The notes: a model not told the origin generated them from the sequence alone. 64,000 nucleotides of DNA from Mycobacterium bourgelatii (GCF_010723575.1 NZ_BLKZ01000001.1:5022001-5086000), one strand, 5' to 3'; counted from the stretch's first letter, positions 44,825 to 53,515 are shown. Numbers and translations: made by a program.

Positions 44825-45847
44825 TCAGCCCGATGGCTTCTCCGCGTGGCCGCCGAACTGCTTACGCATCGCCGACAGCGCCTTGTTGGCGAAGTCATCG
44901 AGGTCGCGCGAGGCGAAGCGGGACTGCAGGGCCGTCGTCAACACCGGCGCGGGCACCCCCTCGTCGATGGCGGCGATGGAGGTCCACCGCCCCTCCCCCG
45001 AGTCGGAAACCCGCCCCGAGAATTCCTGTAGGGTGGGCGATTCCAGCAGCGCAATCGCGGTCAGGTCGAGCAGCCAGGAGCCGATGACGCTGCCCCGGCG
45101 CCACACCTCGGCGATGGCCGGAATGTCGAAATTGTATTGGTAGAACTCCGGATTCGACATCGGCGCGGTTTCGGCGTCGCTTTCCATCACGCGGGTCCCG
45201 ACGTCGGCATTGCGCAGGATGTTCAACCCCTCGGCGAGCGATGCCATCATCCCGTACTCGATTCCGTTGTGCACCATCTTGACGAAGTGGCCCGCTCCGG
45301 AAGATCCGCAGTACAGGTAGCCCTTCTCCGGCTGCCCCACTTCACCGTCCCGGCCCTTGGTGCGGGGTGCCGCGTCCACGCCAGGCGCGACGGTGGCGAA
45401 GATCGGCTCGGCGTAGTCGAACGCCTCCGAGTCGCCTCCGATCATCAAACAGTAGCCACGCTCACGGCCCCACACGCCGCCGCTGGTTCCGCAGTCGAGC
45501 AATCGAATTCCCTTCGCGGACAATGTCTTCGCGTGCTTGATGTCGTCGCGGTAGTAAGAGTTGCCACCGTCGATCACGATGTCGCCCTCATCGAGGATTT
45601 CGGCCAGCTGCTCGATCACCCCGGTGGTGATGTTCCCGGCGGGGACCATCACCCACACCACGCGCGGGGCGTCCAGCTTCTCGGCCAGTTCCGACAAAGT
45701 GGAAGCGCCGGTCGTTCTTTCCTCACCGGCCATCGCCTCGATGGCATCGGGGTTGTGGTCGTAGACCACACACTCGTGTCCGCCTGCGGCCACCCGCCGG
45801 ACGATGTTGGCACCCATCCGACCCAGACCAATCATCCCGAGCTGCAT
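44825..45847 (-). CDS. gnd2: 6-phosphogluconate dehydrogenase, decarboxylating (YqeC-type)
   Basis: Oxidises and decarboxylates 6-phosphogluconate to ribulose 5-phosphate. ATG 45847 gives MQLGMIGLGRMGANIVRRVA with the GLGRMG dinucleotide motif, and 340 residues, the same as M. tuberculosis Gnd2 (Rv1122). Substrate motifs DGGNSYYRDD, DCGTSGGVWG and KMVHNGIEYGMM (catalytic Lys) are present. GAGGAGA lies 9 nt upstream and overlaps the zwf1 stop region, so translation follows zwf1 directly. The longer frame starting at 45907 was rejected on those grounds. Confidence 0.95.
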   Translation of the reverse strand: MQLGMIGLGRMGANIVRRVAAGGHECVVYDHNPDAIEAMAGEERTTGASTLSELAEKLDAPRVVWVMVPAGNITTGVIEQLAEILDEGDIVIDGGNSYYRDDIKHAKTLSAKGIRLLDCGTSGGVWGRERGYCLMIGGDSEAFDYAEPIFATVAPGVDAAPRTKGRDGEVGQPEKGYLYCGSSGAGHFVKMVHNGIEYGMMASLAEGLNILRNADVGTRVMESDAETAPMSNPEFYQYNFDIPAIAEVWRRGSVIGSWLLDLTAIALLESPTLQEFSGRVSDSGEGRWTSIAAIDEGVPAPVLTTALQSRFASRDLDDFANKALSAMRKQFGGHAEKPSG

Positions 45848-45861
45848 CTTGTTATGTCTCC

Positions 45862-47268
45862 TCAGTGCTCTGAGTCCGTTTTTCGCGGCATCCACGGTTG
45901 ATGCCAACCGCAGTCACTAGGCAACATCGCCTGTGCAGCCTCGGGACCCCACGTCCCACGGTCGTAGTACTGGATTTCGCTGGGATTATCAAGTAAAGGC
46001 TGCACGATGCGCCAGGTTTCCTCGACGCTGTCTTCACGGGCGAAGTGCTGGTGGTCGCCGATGAGCGCAGCATGTAAGAGATGTTCGTAAGGCTTGACCG
46101 GCTCGCCCAGGTCTTCGACGAACGAGGAGTCCAGGTGGATGTCGGTCCACGTATCGCCGTGGGCTGACAACTGCAGCCGCATGCCCGGATCGGGATTGAT
46201 ACGCAGCACGATCTGGTTTGGCTCGGCCGGTCGACGGTCGGGCAGGAAAGCCAGGGCGGGCACACGATGCAACAGGAGCCGCACCTCGGTGACCTTCTCG
46301 GGCAGCCCTTTGCCGGCCCGCAAATATATCGGCACCCCCGCCCAGCGCCAGTTGTCGATTTCCGTGCACAACGCAACAAAGGTCTCCGTCGTCGAATCCT
46401 TTGCGACATCTTTGATTTCGGTATAACCCCGGTACTGACCACGGACGCATTGCTCGGGGTCCAGCGCCGGCATCGCGCGGAAAACCTCGGCCTTCTTGTC
46501 GTTGAGGTCGTCCGCGCCCGGCCCTACCGGAGGATCCATCGCGACCAACGCCAATACCTGCAGCAGATGGTTTTGCACTACGTCACGCAACGCGCCCACC
46601 GCGTCGTAAAACTCGCCGCGTTCCTCTACACCGAGATCCTCGGCCATGGTGATGTGGATCGCGGCGACGCTGTCGCGATCCCACAGCCTGGCCAGCGACC
46701 GGTTCGCGAATCTCAGGAATTCCAGCTCGATCACGGGCTGCTTGCCCAGGTAGTGGTCCACCAGCAGAATCTGATCTTCGGCCAGGACGGCGCGCAGCCG
46801 GGACTTGAGTTCGCGTCCTGATTCCAGGTCATGGCCGAACGGCTTCTCAACGGCGACGCGGGCCCGTTGCAACAGCCCTTCCTCGGCGAGGTTCTCCACG
46901 ATCGGAGCGAACAGAGCGGGCGGCATCTCCAGGTAGTACAGCGGGCGACGGTCGGAGCCGATCCGCTCAGCCAACGACCGGTAGAGCTGGCTGTCGGTGA
47001 CGTCGCCATGCAGGTAGTCCAACCGACCCGCCAGCCGTTCGAAGACGTCCTCGTCGATATCTTCGCCGGCGTCGTCTAGTGCCTTGCGCGCCCGTTCCAC
47101 CAGCTTGTCCAACGACAGTTCGTCGCCGGCCACGCCCAAGATCGGGCAGTCCAGCAGTTCGCGACGCTCGAGTCGGTACAGGGCACGGAAGGTCATCTTG
47201 TGGGCTAGATCGCCGGTAATGCCAAAGATCACCAACAGGTCTGCGGACGCATTTCCGTCGTCGGCCAA
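45862..47268 (-). CDS. zwf1: Glucose-6-phosphate 1-dehydrogenase
   Basis: First enzyme of the oxidative pentose phosphate pathway: glucose 6-phosphate to 6-phosphogluconolactone with NAD(P)+. Visible motifs are the nucleotide-binding FGITGDLAHKM (residues 15-25), EKPFGHD, the signature DHYLGKQPV (catalytic region, about 172) and RAGKGLPEKVTEV. TTG 47268 was chosen because GGAGGTGGA lies just before it and the length (468) matches M. tuberculosis Zwf1 (466); an in-frame GTG at 47289 would sit upstream of that site. Operon with gnd2, 14 bp apart. Confidence 0.95.
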   Translation of the reverse strand: MADDGNASADLLVIFGITGDLAHKMTFRALYRLERRELLDCPILGVAGDELSLDKLVERARKALDDAGEDIDEDVFERLAGRLDYLHGDVTDSQLYRSLAERIGSDRRPLYYLEMPPALFAPIVENLAEEGLLQRARVAVEKPFGHDLESGRELKSRLRAVLAEDQILLVDHYLGKQPVIELEFLRFANRSLARLWDRDSVAAIHITMAEDLGVEERGEFYDAVGALRDVVQNHLLQVLALVAMDPPVGPGADDLNDKKAEVFRAMPALDPEQCVRGQYRGYTEIKDVAKDSTTETFVALCTEIDNWRWAGVPIYLRAGKGLPEKVTEVRLLLHRVPALAFLPDRRPAEPNQIVLRINPDPGMRLQLSAHGDTWTDIHLDSSFVEDLGEPVKPYEHLLHAALIGDHQHFAREDSVEETWRIVQPLLDNPSEIQYYDRGTWGPEAAQAMLPSDCGWHQPWMPRKTDSEH

Positions 47269-47356
47269 CGCTCCACCTCCCCAAGTCACCTACTTGGTCC
47301 ACTACCCGATACGTCCGAACTCAACACGCATGGCCGGGTTTGGCAGGATGAGGTCC

Positions 47357-48181
47357 ATGGGGGACCCGTGGCATCTCGCGGTTTACCTTCTGACCGGTGT
47401 CGCAGTGCTCGAAGCCGGCGGAATCGCCGCTCTGTGGGTGCTGCTGGCCCGCAGCCAGCGCGAACTCGACGAAATGCGGCAGCGCGCCGACCCGTACAAC
47501 AAGTTCCTGTCCGGCAGCCGTGAGGCCGTGAAGACGGTGTGGGAAACCGCAAACCGCCTGCGCAAGGAGGGCTTCGGCGCCGCCGTCCGCGGCTCCATCG
47601 AAGACCTTGCCGATTGGGCGGAAGTGGAGCGACCCGATCTGGCCAAAGTCACTCCGGACGGCCGCGTGGTGATTCTGTTCTCCGACATCGAAGGGTCCAC
47701 CGCGCTCAACGAGCGGATCGGCGACCGTGCCTGGGTGAAGCTGATTGCTGCGCACGACAAGATGGTGCAGAAGCTGGTGCGGGAGCGGTCCGGGCATGTG
47801 GTCAAGAGTCAGGGCGACGGCTTCATGATCGCGTTTGCCCGTGCCGAGCAGGCGGTGCGCTGCGGAATGGACATCGAGGACGCCGTGGCCAGGGATGGAC
47901 ATCGCAAGCGGCACAAGGAATTCCGAGTGCGCATCGGCATCCACATGGGTCGCTCGGTGCGCCGCGGCGATGACCTCTTCGGGCGCAACGTCGCGATGGC
48001 CGCCCGGGTCGCCGCACAAGCCGAGGGCGGCGAGATCCTGGTCAGCGAACCAGTGCGGGACGCCGTCGCCGACTGCGAGGGTATCGAGTTCGACGACGGT
48101 CGCGAGGTCGAACTGAAAGGATTCTCCGGCAGCTACCGGTTGTTCTCGGTGGCAGCTTCGCCGGAATCCGAAACCGACTGA
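47357..48181 (+). CDS. Membrane-anchored class III adenylyl cyclase (Rv1120c / Ma1120-like), apparently intact
   Basis: A single N-terminal membrane segment (about 7-31), a linker to 100, then a complete cyclase domain. Metal Asp residues are at D110 (LFSDIEGST) and D154 (SQGDGF). Candidate substrate-specifying residues are K150 and D206, and the transition-state pair is N211 and R217 (GRNVAMAAR). All expected residues are therefore present. It is divergent from zwf1, as Rv1120c is in M. tuberculosis, where the gene is shortened; the M. avium homologue Ma1120 has been studied as an active cyclase. Start ATG 47357, or ATG 47348 (adds MRS). Confidence 0.9.
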   Translation: MGDPWHLAVYLLTGVAVLEAGGIAALWVLLARSQRELDEMRQRADPYNKFLSGSREAVKTVWETANRLRKEGFGAAVRGSIEDLADWAEVERPDLAKVTPDGRVVILFSDIEGSTALNERIGDRAWVKLIAAHDKMVQKLVRERSGHVVKSQGDGFMIAFARAEQAVRCGMDIEDAVARDGHRKRHKEFRVRIGIHMGRSVRRGDDLFGRNVAMAARVAAQAEGGEILVSEPVRDAVADCEGIEFDDGREVELKGFSGSYRLFSVAASPESETD

Positions 48182-48348
48182 GGCTCTTGCCCATTGGTCT
48201 CAGCCAGCCGCTGGTGCAACCGGTCGCGAATCTCGTCGGGGGTGTAGGCACGTCGCTTCCGCTGATCGCGCGCAACCACCGCACCGCCGGCGACCACACC
48301 GGCGACACCGGCTAGACCGATCCACTTCCAAACACCACGCATCCGCAC
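48133..48348 (-). CDS. Small single-pass membrane protein (71 aa), hypothetical
   Basis: Starts GTG 48348 or ATG 48342. Residues 8-27 form a membrane helix (WIGLAGVAGVVAGGAVVA), followed by a basic stretch (RDQRKRRAY) and a charged tail. The last 49 bases overlap the end of the cyclase gene on the other strand. Composition fits a real small protein, but no function is recognised. It lies where the small Rv1119c is annotated in H37Rv; equivalence is not established. Confidence 0.5.
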   Translation of the reverse strand: MRMRGVWKWIGLAGVAGVVAGGAVVARDQRKRRAYTPDEIRDRLHQRLAETNGQEPQSVSDSGEAATENNR

Positions 48349-48401
48349 AGGCTATCGCGCCTCCTATCTCGCCCAGCGCACTTCTGTCCTATTGTGCTGA
48401 C

Positions 48402-49118
48402 GTGGAGTCGAGCCAGCTGACCCTGGACCAAGCGCTGAACGTAACCCGCACCGGTGACCTTTGGTTGTTTCGGGGCCGTTCCGGTCCCGACCGCGCCATA
48501 CAAGCCCTGACGAACGCCCCGGTGAACCACGTCGGCATGACCGTGGCGATTGACGACCTGCCCCCGCTGATCTGGCATGCCGAGTTGGGCGACAAGCTGA
48601 CCGACGTGTGGACGGGCACCAACCACCGCGGCGTACAACTCAACGATGCCCGCGAGGTGGTCCTGCAATGGACTGGCCGCTATCAACAGCGATGCTGGCT
48701 CCGCCAGCTGACGCCATACGCCACCCGTGAGCAGGAGAACGCACTGCTGCGGGTGATCGCGCGGATGGATGGCACACCATTTCCCACCACCGCCCGGTTG
48801 ACCGGTCGCTGGTTCCGCGGACGGCTGCCGACCGCCTATGACTGGATACGCGGAATCCCGCTCGTGGACAAGAAGGTTCGCGAACAGACGCAACGCCGCA
48901 AGGAGCAACACCGCAAGATGGGCCTGGAGACGGCGTACTGCGCCGAGACGGTCGCCATCACCTACGAGGAGATGGGCCTGATCGTCACCGACAAGGACGC
49001 CAACTGGTTTGACCCGGGCAGGTTTTGGAGCGGTGACACACTACCGCTGGCGCCGGGGTATCAACTGAGCCAGGAAATCACGGTCCTGGTGGACGGAGCC
49101 GATAACCCGACCGGTTGA
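48402..49118 (+). CDS. NlpC/P60-like (permuted papain fold) protein, Rv1118c orthologue
   Basis: 238 residues from GTG 48402. The pattern GDLWLFRG, then NAPVNHVGMTV (His) and much later TAYCAETVAITYEEMG (Cys), matches circularly permuted NlpC/P60 proteins, in which His precedes Cys. A peptidase or amidase role is possible but the substrate is unknown. No signal peptide is visible, so action in the cytoplasm is likely. Length is shorter than I recall for Rv1118c, though the position next to the cyclase agrees. Confidence 0.75.
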   Translation: MESSQLTLDQALNVTRTGDLWLFRGRSGPDRAIQALTNAPVNHVGMTVAIDDLPPLIWHAELGDKLTDVWTGTNHRGVQLNDAREVVLQWTGRYQQRCWLRQLTPYATREQENALLRVIARMDGTPFPTTARLTGRWFRGRLPTAYDWIRGIPLVDKKVREQTQRRKEQHRKMGLETAYCAETVAITYEEMGLIVTDKDANWFDPGRFWSGDTLPLAPGYQLSQEITVLVDGADNPTG

Positions 49119-49120
49119 GC

Positions 49121-49633
49121 TCAGTCGAACTCCAAGCGCGTGCTCACCGGCGTGACATTGCGCGTCAAATCCAACACCGGGCAGTGCGCATCGACCGCTT
49201 CCTGTAGCTCGCGGTAGCGCTCGGGCGTCTCGGGTCCGGTCACCTTCACCACCACCCGCACTTCCTGGAAGCCGGCGCGGACGGCGTCGTCGAATCCGAA
49301 GAAGCCGCGCACGTCGAGATCGCCTTCGGCGCGTGCGGTGATGTCATCGACGGCGATCCCGAGCCGTTCCGCCCAGAACCGGTAGGTCACGATTTGGCAG
49401 GACAGCAACGAGGCCAGGTAGTACTCGACCGGGTTCGGCGCCTTGGCCTCGCCACCGAGCGCCGGCGGCTCGTCGACCTCGATCCGATACGGGCCGAGTG
49501 TGGCGGTGCTCGCGACCGCGTCGTGGGACATGGCCGAGGCTTGGAAGGCGACTTGGGCGTTGGCTTGGTCGGCTTCGACCGCGTCGCGGGTAGCGGCGAT
49601 GATGCCGGCCAGATGGGTAGTCGAGGTGGTCAC
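49121..49633 (-). CDS. OsmC family protein
   Basis: OsmC/Ohr-type proteins reduce organic hydroperoxides with a Cys pair. Here NPVEYYLASLLSCQIVTYRF carries the first Cys and DAHCPVLDLTRN the second, in the usual positions. GTG 49633 gives 170 residues beginning with VTTSTTHLAGI; the frame is open to 49759, but the upstream 42 residues look non-coding. TATATAGCATTGCCC just before GTG 49633 suggests a leaderless transcript. It ends 3 bp from the convergent Rv1118c-like gene. Confidence 0.85.
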   Translation of the reverse strand: MTTSTTHLAGIIAATRDAVEADQANAQVAFQASAMSHDAVASTATLGPYRIEVDEPPALGGEAKAPNPVEYYLASLLSCQIVTYRFWAERLGIAVDDITARAEGDLDVRGFFGFDDAVRAGFQEVRVVVKVTGPETPERYRELQEAVDAHCPVLDLTRNVTPVSTRLEFD

Positions 49634-49850
49634 CCGGGCAATGCTATATAGCGCGGGTCTGTTGTCGACCCTCCCGCTCACCGTGACTCGAATCCCGGCC
49701 GCCCATATTTTGGCAAGAATTGCAGCCACGCCCCGCACGCATTGTGATTCAGACCACAAATGCGGCGGGGCGTGGCAGTAATATCAGTCGTTGTTAAATG
49801 TGATTCAGGTCCCAATTGGATACTGAAATCACCGCATATCGGCGGGTGGG

Positions 49851-50438
49851 CTAGATTTCTGCGACGTCGTCCGGAGCGGCCTCGGGGGCGGCTTCCGGAG
49901 CGCCTACCGGGATAACTTCCGGAGCGTCCTCGGGAATGCCCTCAGGGGCCGGAGCCGGCGCAGGTTCTACGGCGTCGACCAGCTCAACTGGCGCATCCGG
50001 CAGGGGCGGAAGTCCTGCCATCGGGTCTTCCATCGCGTCGAGGTCCATCGGCAAGAACATGTGATGGGTGAATTGTCGCTGGTAAGCGCCACCGCCACCG
50101 ATGCGCACCCCGCCGCCTTCACCACTGGAAACCGGGGTGCCGTCCGGCAAGGTTGCCGCGGCGTGGCCGCCGTTCCAGCCGACCACCAAGGCATTGGGAG
50201 CGGTTCCATACTGAAAGCCACGCTGCAACAACGCAGACTCCATGTTTCCGGTGTTGAAACGGTTTCCGAATGTCGGCCGGTCCGTAGCCGTATTCGCGAC
50301 CCAGGAAACCAGCCCTGAGCAGTCGGTGCCCGCGGGAGTGTCCCCGCCGGAAATGTACGGCGTCCCGGAGACCTGATTTATAAGCGTCAACAACGTCGCA
50401 AGAGCAATCATGGCCAGGGACGCTACCCAATTTATCAA
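49851..50438 (-). CDS. NlpC/P60-like exported endopeptidase-type protein
   Basis: 195 residues. An N-terminal hydrophobic segment (LAMIALATLLTLINQ) may act as a signal or anchor. GTPYISGGDTPAGTDCSGLV places the catalytic Cys and GWNGGHAAATLPDG the His of an NlpC/P60 fold. The C-terminal third is a repetitive Pro/Ala/Glu tail (PAPAPEGIPEDAPEVIPVG). Cell wall hydrolysis is the usual role of the fold. Start TTG 50438 or ATG 50411. It is bounded on its upstream side by an AT-rich non-coding stretch. Confidence 0.75.
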   Translation of the reverse strand: MINWVASLAMIALATLLTLINQVSGTPYISGGDTPAGTDCSGLVSWVANTATDRPTFGNRFNTGNMESALLQRGFQYGTAPNALVVGWNGGHAAATLPDGTPVSSGEGGGVRIGGGGAYQRQFTHHMFLPMDLDAMEDPMAGLPPLPDAPVELVDAVEPAPAPAPEGIPEDAPEVIPVGAPEAAPEAAPDDVAEI

Positions 50439-50754
50439 TAGCTAAGCAAACTATGTGGCATCAATCACTTAATTCAAAAATGGCGATGACCTGCACATAC
50501 AGGAGAAATGTAACGCCAAAATCTATAATCTGAAACAGAAGTGATCAATGTGACGTAGCAAATTACGTTACTAATCCAGATTTTTTGGATTTTTCGGCTC
50601 TAGCAGCAGGTCAACTTGTCGCCAGTCACTCAATGATTGGTCCTGGCAACGTAACTATTGCGCATCGCGGCGATAGCGGACACCCCGAGGCGGCTAGTTT
50701 CGTGTGTTATAGCCCCAGCTGAGGGGGTCGCCCGGGGCGATTCCGTGGCCCGGG
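50439..50754. other. AT-rich intergenic island
   Basis: About 315 bp with no convincing gene on either strand. The first 210 bases are far richer in A and T than anything else in the window (for example ATTTTTTGGATTTTTC near 50580). It could hold the promoter of the NlpC/P60 gene, or be residual foreign DNA next to the decayed Doc gene. No tRNA, att-like repeat or transposon end was seen. Confidence 0.5.
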
Positions 50755-51031
50755 TCACATGACCCAGCCGGCCAGCGAATCCGCCACTTCGCGGTAATCC
50801 GCCTCACCCAACGCCACAAGCAACGATGAGGTCATACGCATCGTCGTCAGTGGCGACGAGCCGATGCCCGTTTAACCCATAGAACACATAGCTAGCCAGC
50901 CAACCTAACCGCTTGTTGCCGTCCACCAATGGGCGGTTCCTGACGATGTACTCCAAGAGGACGGCAGCCTTCTCGTGTAGCGACGGACCTGTCAGCCCTG
51001 CTCGCGCCGCGTAAGCATTGGGGGCGTCCAC
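50755..51031 (-). pseudogene. Decayed Doc/Fic toxin remnant
   Basis: The reading frame contains HEKAAVLLEYIVRNRPLVDG then NKRLGWLASYVFYGLNGHR, clearly the Doc-family core, but about 45 N-terminal residues are missing because the DUF1254 gene occupies that DNA. A +1/-1 shift near 50805 leads to an early stop; the other frame supplies the expected tail (ADYREVADSLAGWVM) ending at 50755. The catalytic His of HxFxxGNKR is Arg here. No Phd-like antitoxin gene is adjacent. Inactive. Confidence 0.75.
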
Positions 51032-51948
51032 GTGCCGTCCAGAATTTCGCCCTTGGGCCGGTACAGCCGGATGACATAATTCCAGCCCTCGGGGGTGACA
51101 ATCGCGTTCGGCGGAAGGTCGCCGTCCGCGGAGGCCACGAGGTGCACCGTGATCGAACCGTCGTCATTGGGCTGGCCGGTGACACTGTTGACCGAGTAGA
51201 GGCCCTTCGCGTTCGGTTCGAAGAATCCCTTCGCGTTGTACACCGACACCGACCAAAACGCCTCGACCGGAACATCTTTGAACACGAGTTCGTAGTCACC
51301 GACGGGAACGTTCGGGTCGACGCCGACGTAGGTCGCCTCGGACGTCGGTAGCCCACCCCACCCTGCCGCACAACCGATCAGATGGCGAACCGGATCGACC
51401 TCATCTCGCCGGCCGAACATGCGGTCGAAGTTGTTGAGTCCCCGGGCCAGCGCAAGCAGTGCGTCGCGGGTGGCGTCGAGACTGTCGATGTCATAGTCCG
51501 GCTTGACGAATTCCTTCGCTGATCCGGTCTCGATCACAAGGCGGTCCTGCAGTGCTGCCACTGCGGCGACATCTGCGGCGTCATTGGGATCAACCAGAAT
51601 TCGAACGCCAACAAGAACGTAGCGGGAGCCGTAGTCGTCGCTGATCAGCGGGTATTCACCCGCGTCGTGGAAAACGCTGTTCACATAGTGGTCTTCGTTG
51701 ACGACCATCGCCGAGAGGTAGCGGCCGTCCGCGTCCGGCAGCCGCAGCAGCGCCGGTTGGGCGAGATCGACGATCGCGAAGCTGTACAGCGTGTCCCGGT
51801 TGAGCCGGATCACCGTCTGCTCGTCGATGCGGGCGGGTGTCCGGTTGTGCCGGAAAACCCCGACGCCGCCGGCGACAGCCTGAATGTCGGCGAACATTCG
51901 GTGGGTTTCCGCTCGGACGAAGTTGTCCACATTGACGACGATCGCCAT
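50992..51948 (-). CDS. DUF1254/DUF1214 domain protein
   Basis: 318 residues, ATG 51948 with a GAGGTAG ribosome site. N-terminal RADIQAV-type region (ETHRMFADIQAVAGGVG) with TVIRLNRDTLYSFAIVDL is DUF1254; VPVGDYELVFKDVPVEAFWSVSVYN and GWNYVIRLYRPKGEILDGTW is DUF1214. These proteins are widespread and uncharacterised; some are exported, but no signal peptide is visible here. Its 3' end overlaps the Doc remnant by 40 bp, so the remnant was probably cut at this junction. Confidence 0.88.
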   Translation of the reverse strand: MAIVVNVDNFVRAETHRMFADIQAVAGGVGVFRHNRTPARIDEQTVIRLNRDTLYSFAIVDLAQPALLRLPDADGRYLSAMVVNEDHYVNSVFHDAGEYPLISDDYGSRYVLVGVRILVDPNDAADVAAVAALQDRLVIETGSAKEFVKPDYDIDSLDATRDALLALARGLNNFDRMFGRRDEVDPVRHLIGCAAGWGGLPTSEATYVGVDPNVPVGDYELVFKDVPVEAFWSVSVYNAKGFFEPNAKGLYSVNSVTGQPNDDGSITVHLVASADGDLPPNAIVTPEGWNYVIRLYRPKGEILDGTWTPPMLTRREQG

Positions 51949-52242
51949 CAGCTACCTCCTCGAAGCACGGCTTCCCGGGGAGCAGACTACGACGGGCGTC
52001 GGCGCCGCAGGTTTCGTCTCGCCTGCCGCATAACTCACCCAGGCGCGGTAAAACGACCAAACCTGCCGGGATATAGGAACTTTCGGTGCCCTGGCCAGCT
52101 TTCAATGCCAGCGCCACGAATTCGACGTGACTGGCCCCGTGCCATCACATCATGCCTCCCCTGTACTCATTACCCCGCAGAGCAGCATTTCGACATCGAC
52201 CGCGATTCGGTGCGGATGATCGGCGTTGTTTCCAGTTAGCGT
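51949..52242. other. Intergenic region before the HNH gene
   Basis: 294 bp between two divergent genes. No gene, repeat or hairpin of note. The last 60 bases are open in frame (ending SVRMIGVVSS then stop), which may be chance or a gene remnant. Confidence 0.3.
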
Positions 52243-52629
52243 GTGCCGGTGGCAGTTCGGCGTCCGACTCGCGCGCAGCGATATGCGCGTCGTCGGAAGC
52301 GGCGGATAGCCAGCCGCGTCCACGACCTCACCGAGGCGCAGTGGACGGCGCTCAAATCTGCCTGGGGGCACTGCGCCTATTGCGGGGCGAGCGACACCGC
52401 GCTGCAAAAGGATTGCCTGCTCCCCATTGCGAACGGTGGCCGCTACACCCTCGCCAACGTGGTGCCGAGTTGCCGATCGTGCAACGCGAGCAAGTGCAAC
52501 TCTGAAGTCACCGCGTGGATGCGGCGCAAGAAGCTCGACGAACGCGGCTTCCTTATTCGGCAGGTCGAGATCGTCCGGTTCATCGCCGCCGAGGCAGCTA
52601 GCACCGCGGATGATTCGTGCGTCAGCTAG
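52243..52629 (+). CDS. HNH endonuclease-fold protein with Cys at the usual His position
   Basis: 128 residues from GTG 52243. A basic N-terminus (RAQRYARRRKRR) precedes a zinc-type HNH domain with CAYCGAS and CRSCNASKCN pairs. Where HNH nucleases read D-H (first catalytic His), this protein has D-C (QKDCLLPIANGG), while the Asn and second-motif residues remain. It may be inactive as a nuclease or belong to a mycobacterial variant group. No restriction or phage genes are adjacent. Confidence 0.78.
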   Translation: MPVAVRRPTRAQRYARRRKRRIASRVHDLTEAQWTALKSAWGHCAYCGASDTALQKDCLLPIANGGRYTLANVVPSCRSCNASKCNSEVTAWMRRKKLDERGFLIRQVEIVRFIAAEAASTADDSCVS

Positions 52630-52724
52630 CAACCGTTGCCGCTGTGACGCGGCGGCAAGGACGAGAGCAGCCCCGTCGCCAGCAAGCGTTACGCAGTCCG
52701 AGCCGGTGTAGGCGCGGCGCGGGT

Positions 52725-53153
52725 CTACTGCTGACCTTCTAATAGGTGGGCATAAGGGTCAGCGTCGTTACCGACGGACTCAGGCATCGGATAGTAGGTC
52801 TTGATGAGCAGGTTTCCGTCTGGGTCCCAAGCGAATGTCTCGATGCTGTAAGCCATTTGAACGTTCGGCTCAGTCCCGAAGTAGTTCTCGCAGACCCAGG
52901 CCATCTCGTTTCCGTTGACTTGCACCGTGATCATCTTGATTTTGAGGATCGGCTGGAACATGTCGAATGCGTCCGAGGTCGCAGCGGCGAAGCCGCGCTT
53001 TTCTTCGGTGCCGACGGGGTCGAACATCCGGACCTCGCCCGGGCAGAGGGTGCGCCAGGACGCGACCCATTCGTCCTTCCTGCCCGCGTTCCACAGTTCG
53101 GCGTGTTTCGCGGCATGCGCCAAGCGCGCTTGCCGGCTCGGCACTTTGCTCAT
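52725..53153 (-). CDS. SnoaL-like (NTF2-fold) protein
   Basis: 142 residues from ATG 53153 (MSKVPSRQARLAHAAKHAEL). HAELWNAGRKDEWVASWRTL and NEMAWVCENYFGTE fit the NTF2/SnoaL cone fold, used by isomerases, cyclases and many proteins of unknown role. The start overlaps the stop of the exported Trp-rich protein (ATGA), so the two are translationally coupled. The in-frame extension to 53264 reads through that gene and was rejected. Confidence 0.8.
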   Translation of the reverse strand: MSKVPSRQARLAHAAKHAELWNAGRKDEWVASWRTLCPGEVRMFDPVGTEEKRGFAAATSDAFDMFQPILKIKMITVQVNGNEMAWVCENYFGTEPNVQMAYSIETFAWDPDGNLLIKTYYPMPESVGNDADPYAHLLEGQQ

Positions 53154-53515
53154 GCCGGAGTCCAGATGTTGTTGTTCCAGAAACCCCAATTGTTTTCCAG
53201 GGGGTTGTAGATCAGCTGAGCTCCAGGAGCCCATGACGGCTGGGGCGGTCGCGGCGGTGCCCATCCCGGCGGCGGCCCCCAGGGGCCCCAGCCGGCCCAG
53301 ACCGCACCCGGCCAGTCGTGGCAGGCGTGCCAGTCCCAGTTGTAAATGTCCTCCCAGGCCGGATCCCAGTAGTCACCCGGGCACCAATGCAGTGTCGGCA
53401 TCGGCGGCGGAACCGCTTGGGCCACACCAGCAGTCAGGCCGAGGCCGGACAATGCCAACCCGCCACTTGCCAGCACCGCCGTCACCCATCGTCTCGCTCG
53501 CTGTGCAGCTGCCAT
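53150..53515 (-). CDS. Exported Trp/Pro-rich protein (121 aa)
   Basis: ATG 53515; signal peptide of about 34 residues (VTAVLASGGLALSGLGLTAG then VAQA-VPPP). The mature protein is extremely rich in Trp and Pro (YWDPAWEDIYNWDWHACHDW, WAGWGPWGPPPGW) with two Cys that may be bridged. Such small secreted mycobacterial proteins are of unknown function. GAGGGAAA lies about 10 nt upstream. Coupled by a 4-bp overlap to the SnoaL-like gene, an odd pairing of exported and cytosolic products. Confidence 0.78.
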   Translation of the reverse strand: MAAAQRARRWVTAVLASGGLALSGLGLTAGVAQAVPPPMPTLHWCPGDYWDPAWEDIYNWDWHACHDWPGAVWAGWGPWGPPPGWAPPRPPQPSWAPGAQLIYNPLENNWGFWNNNIWTPA

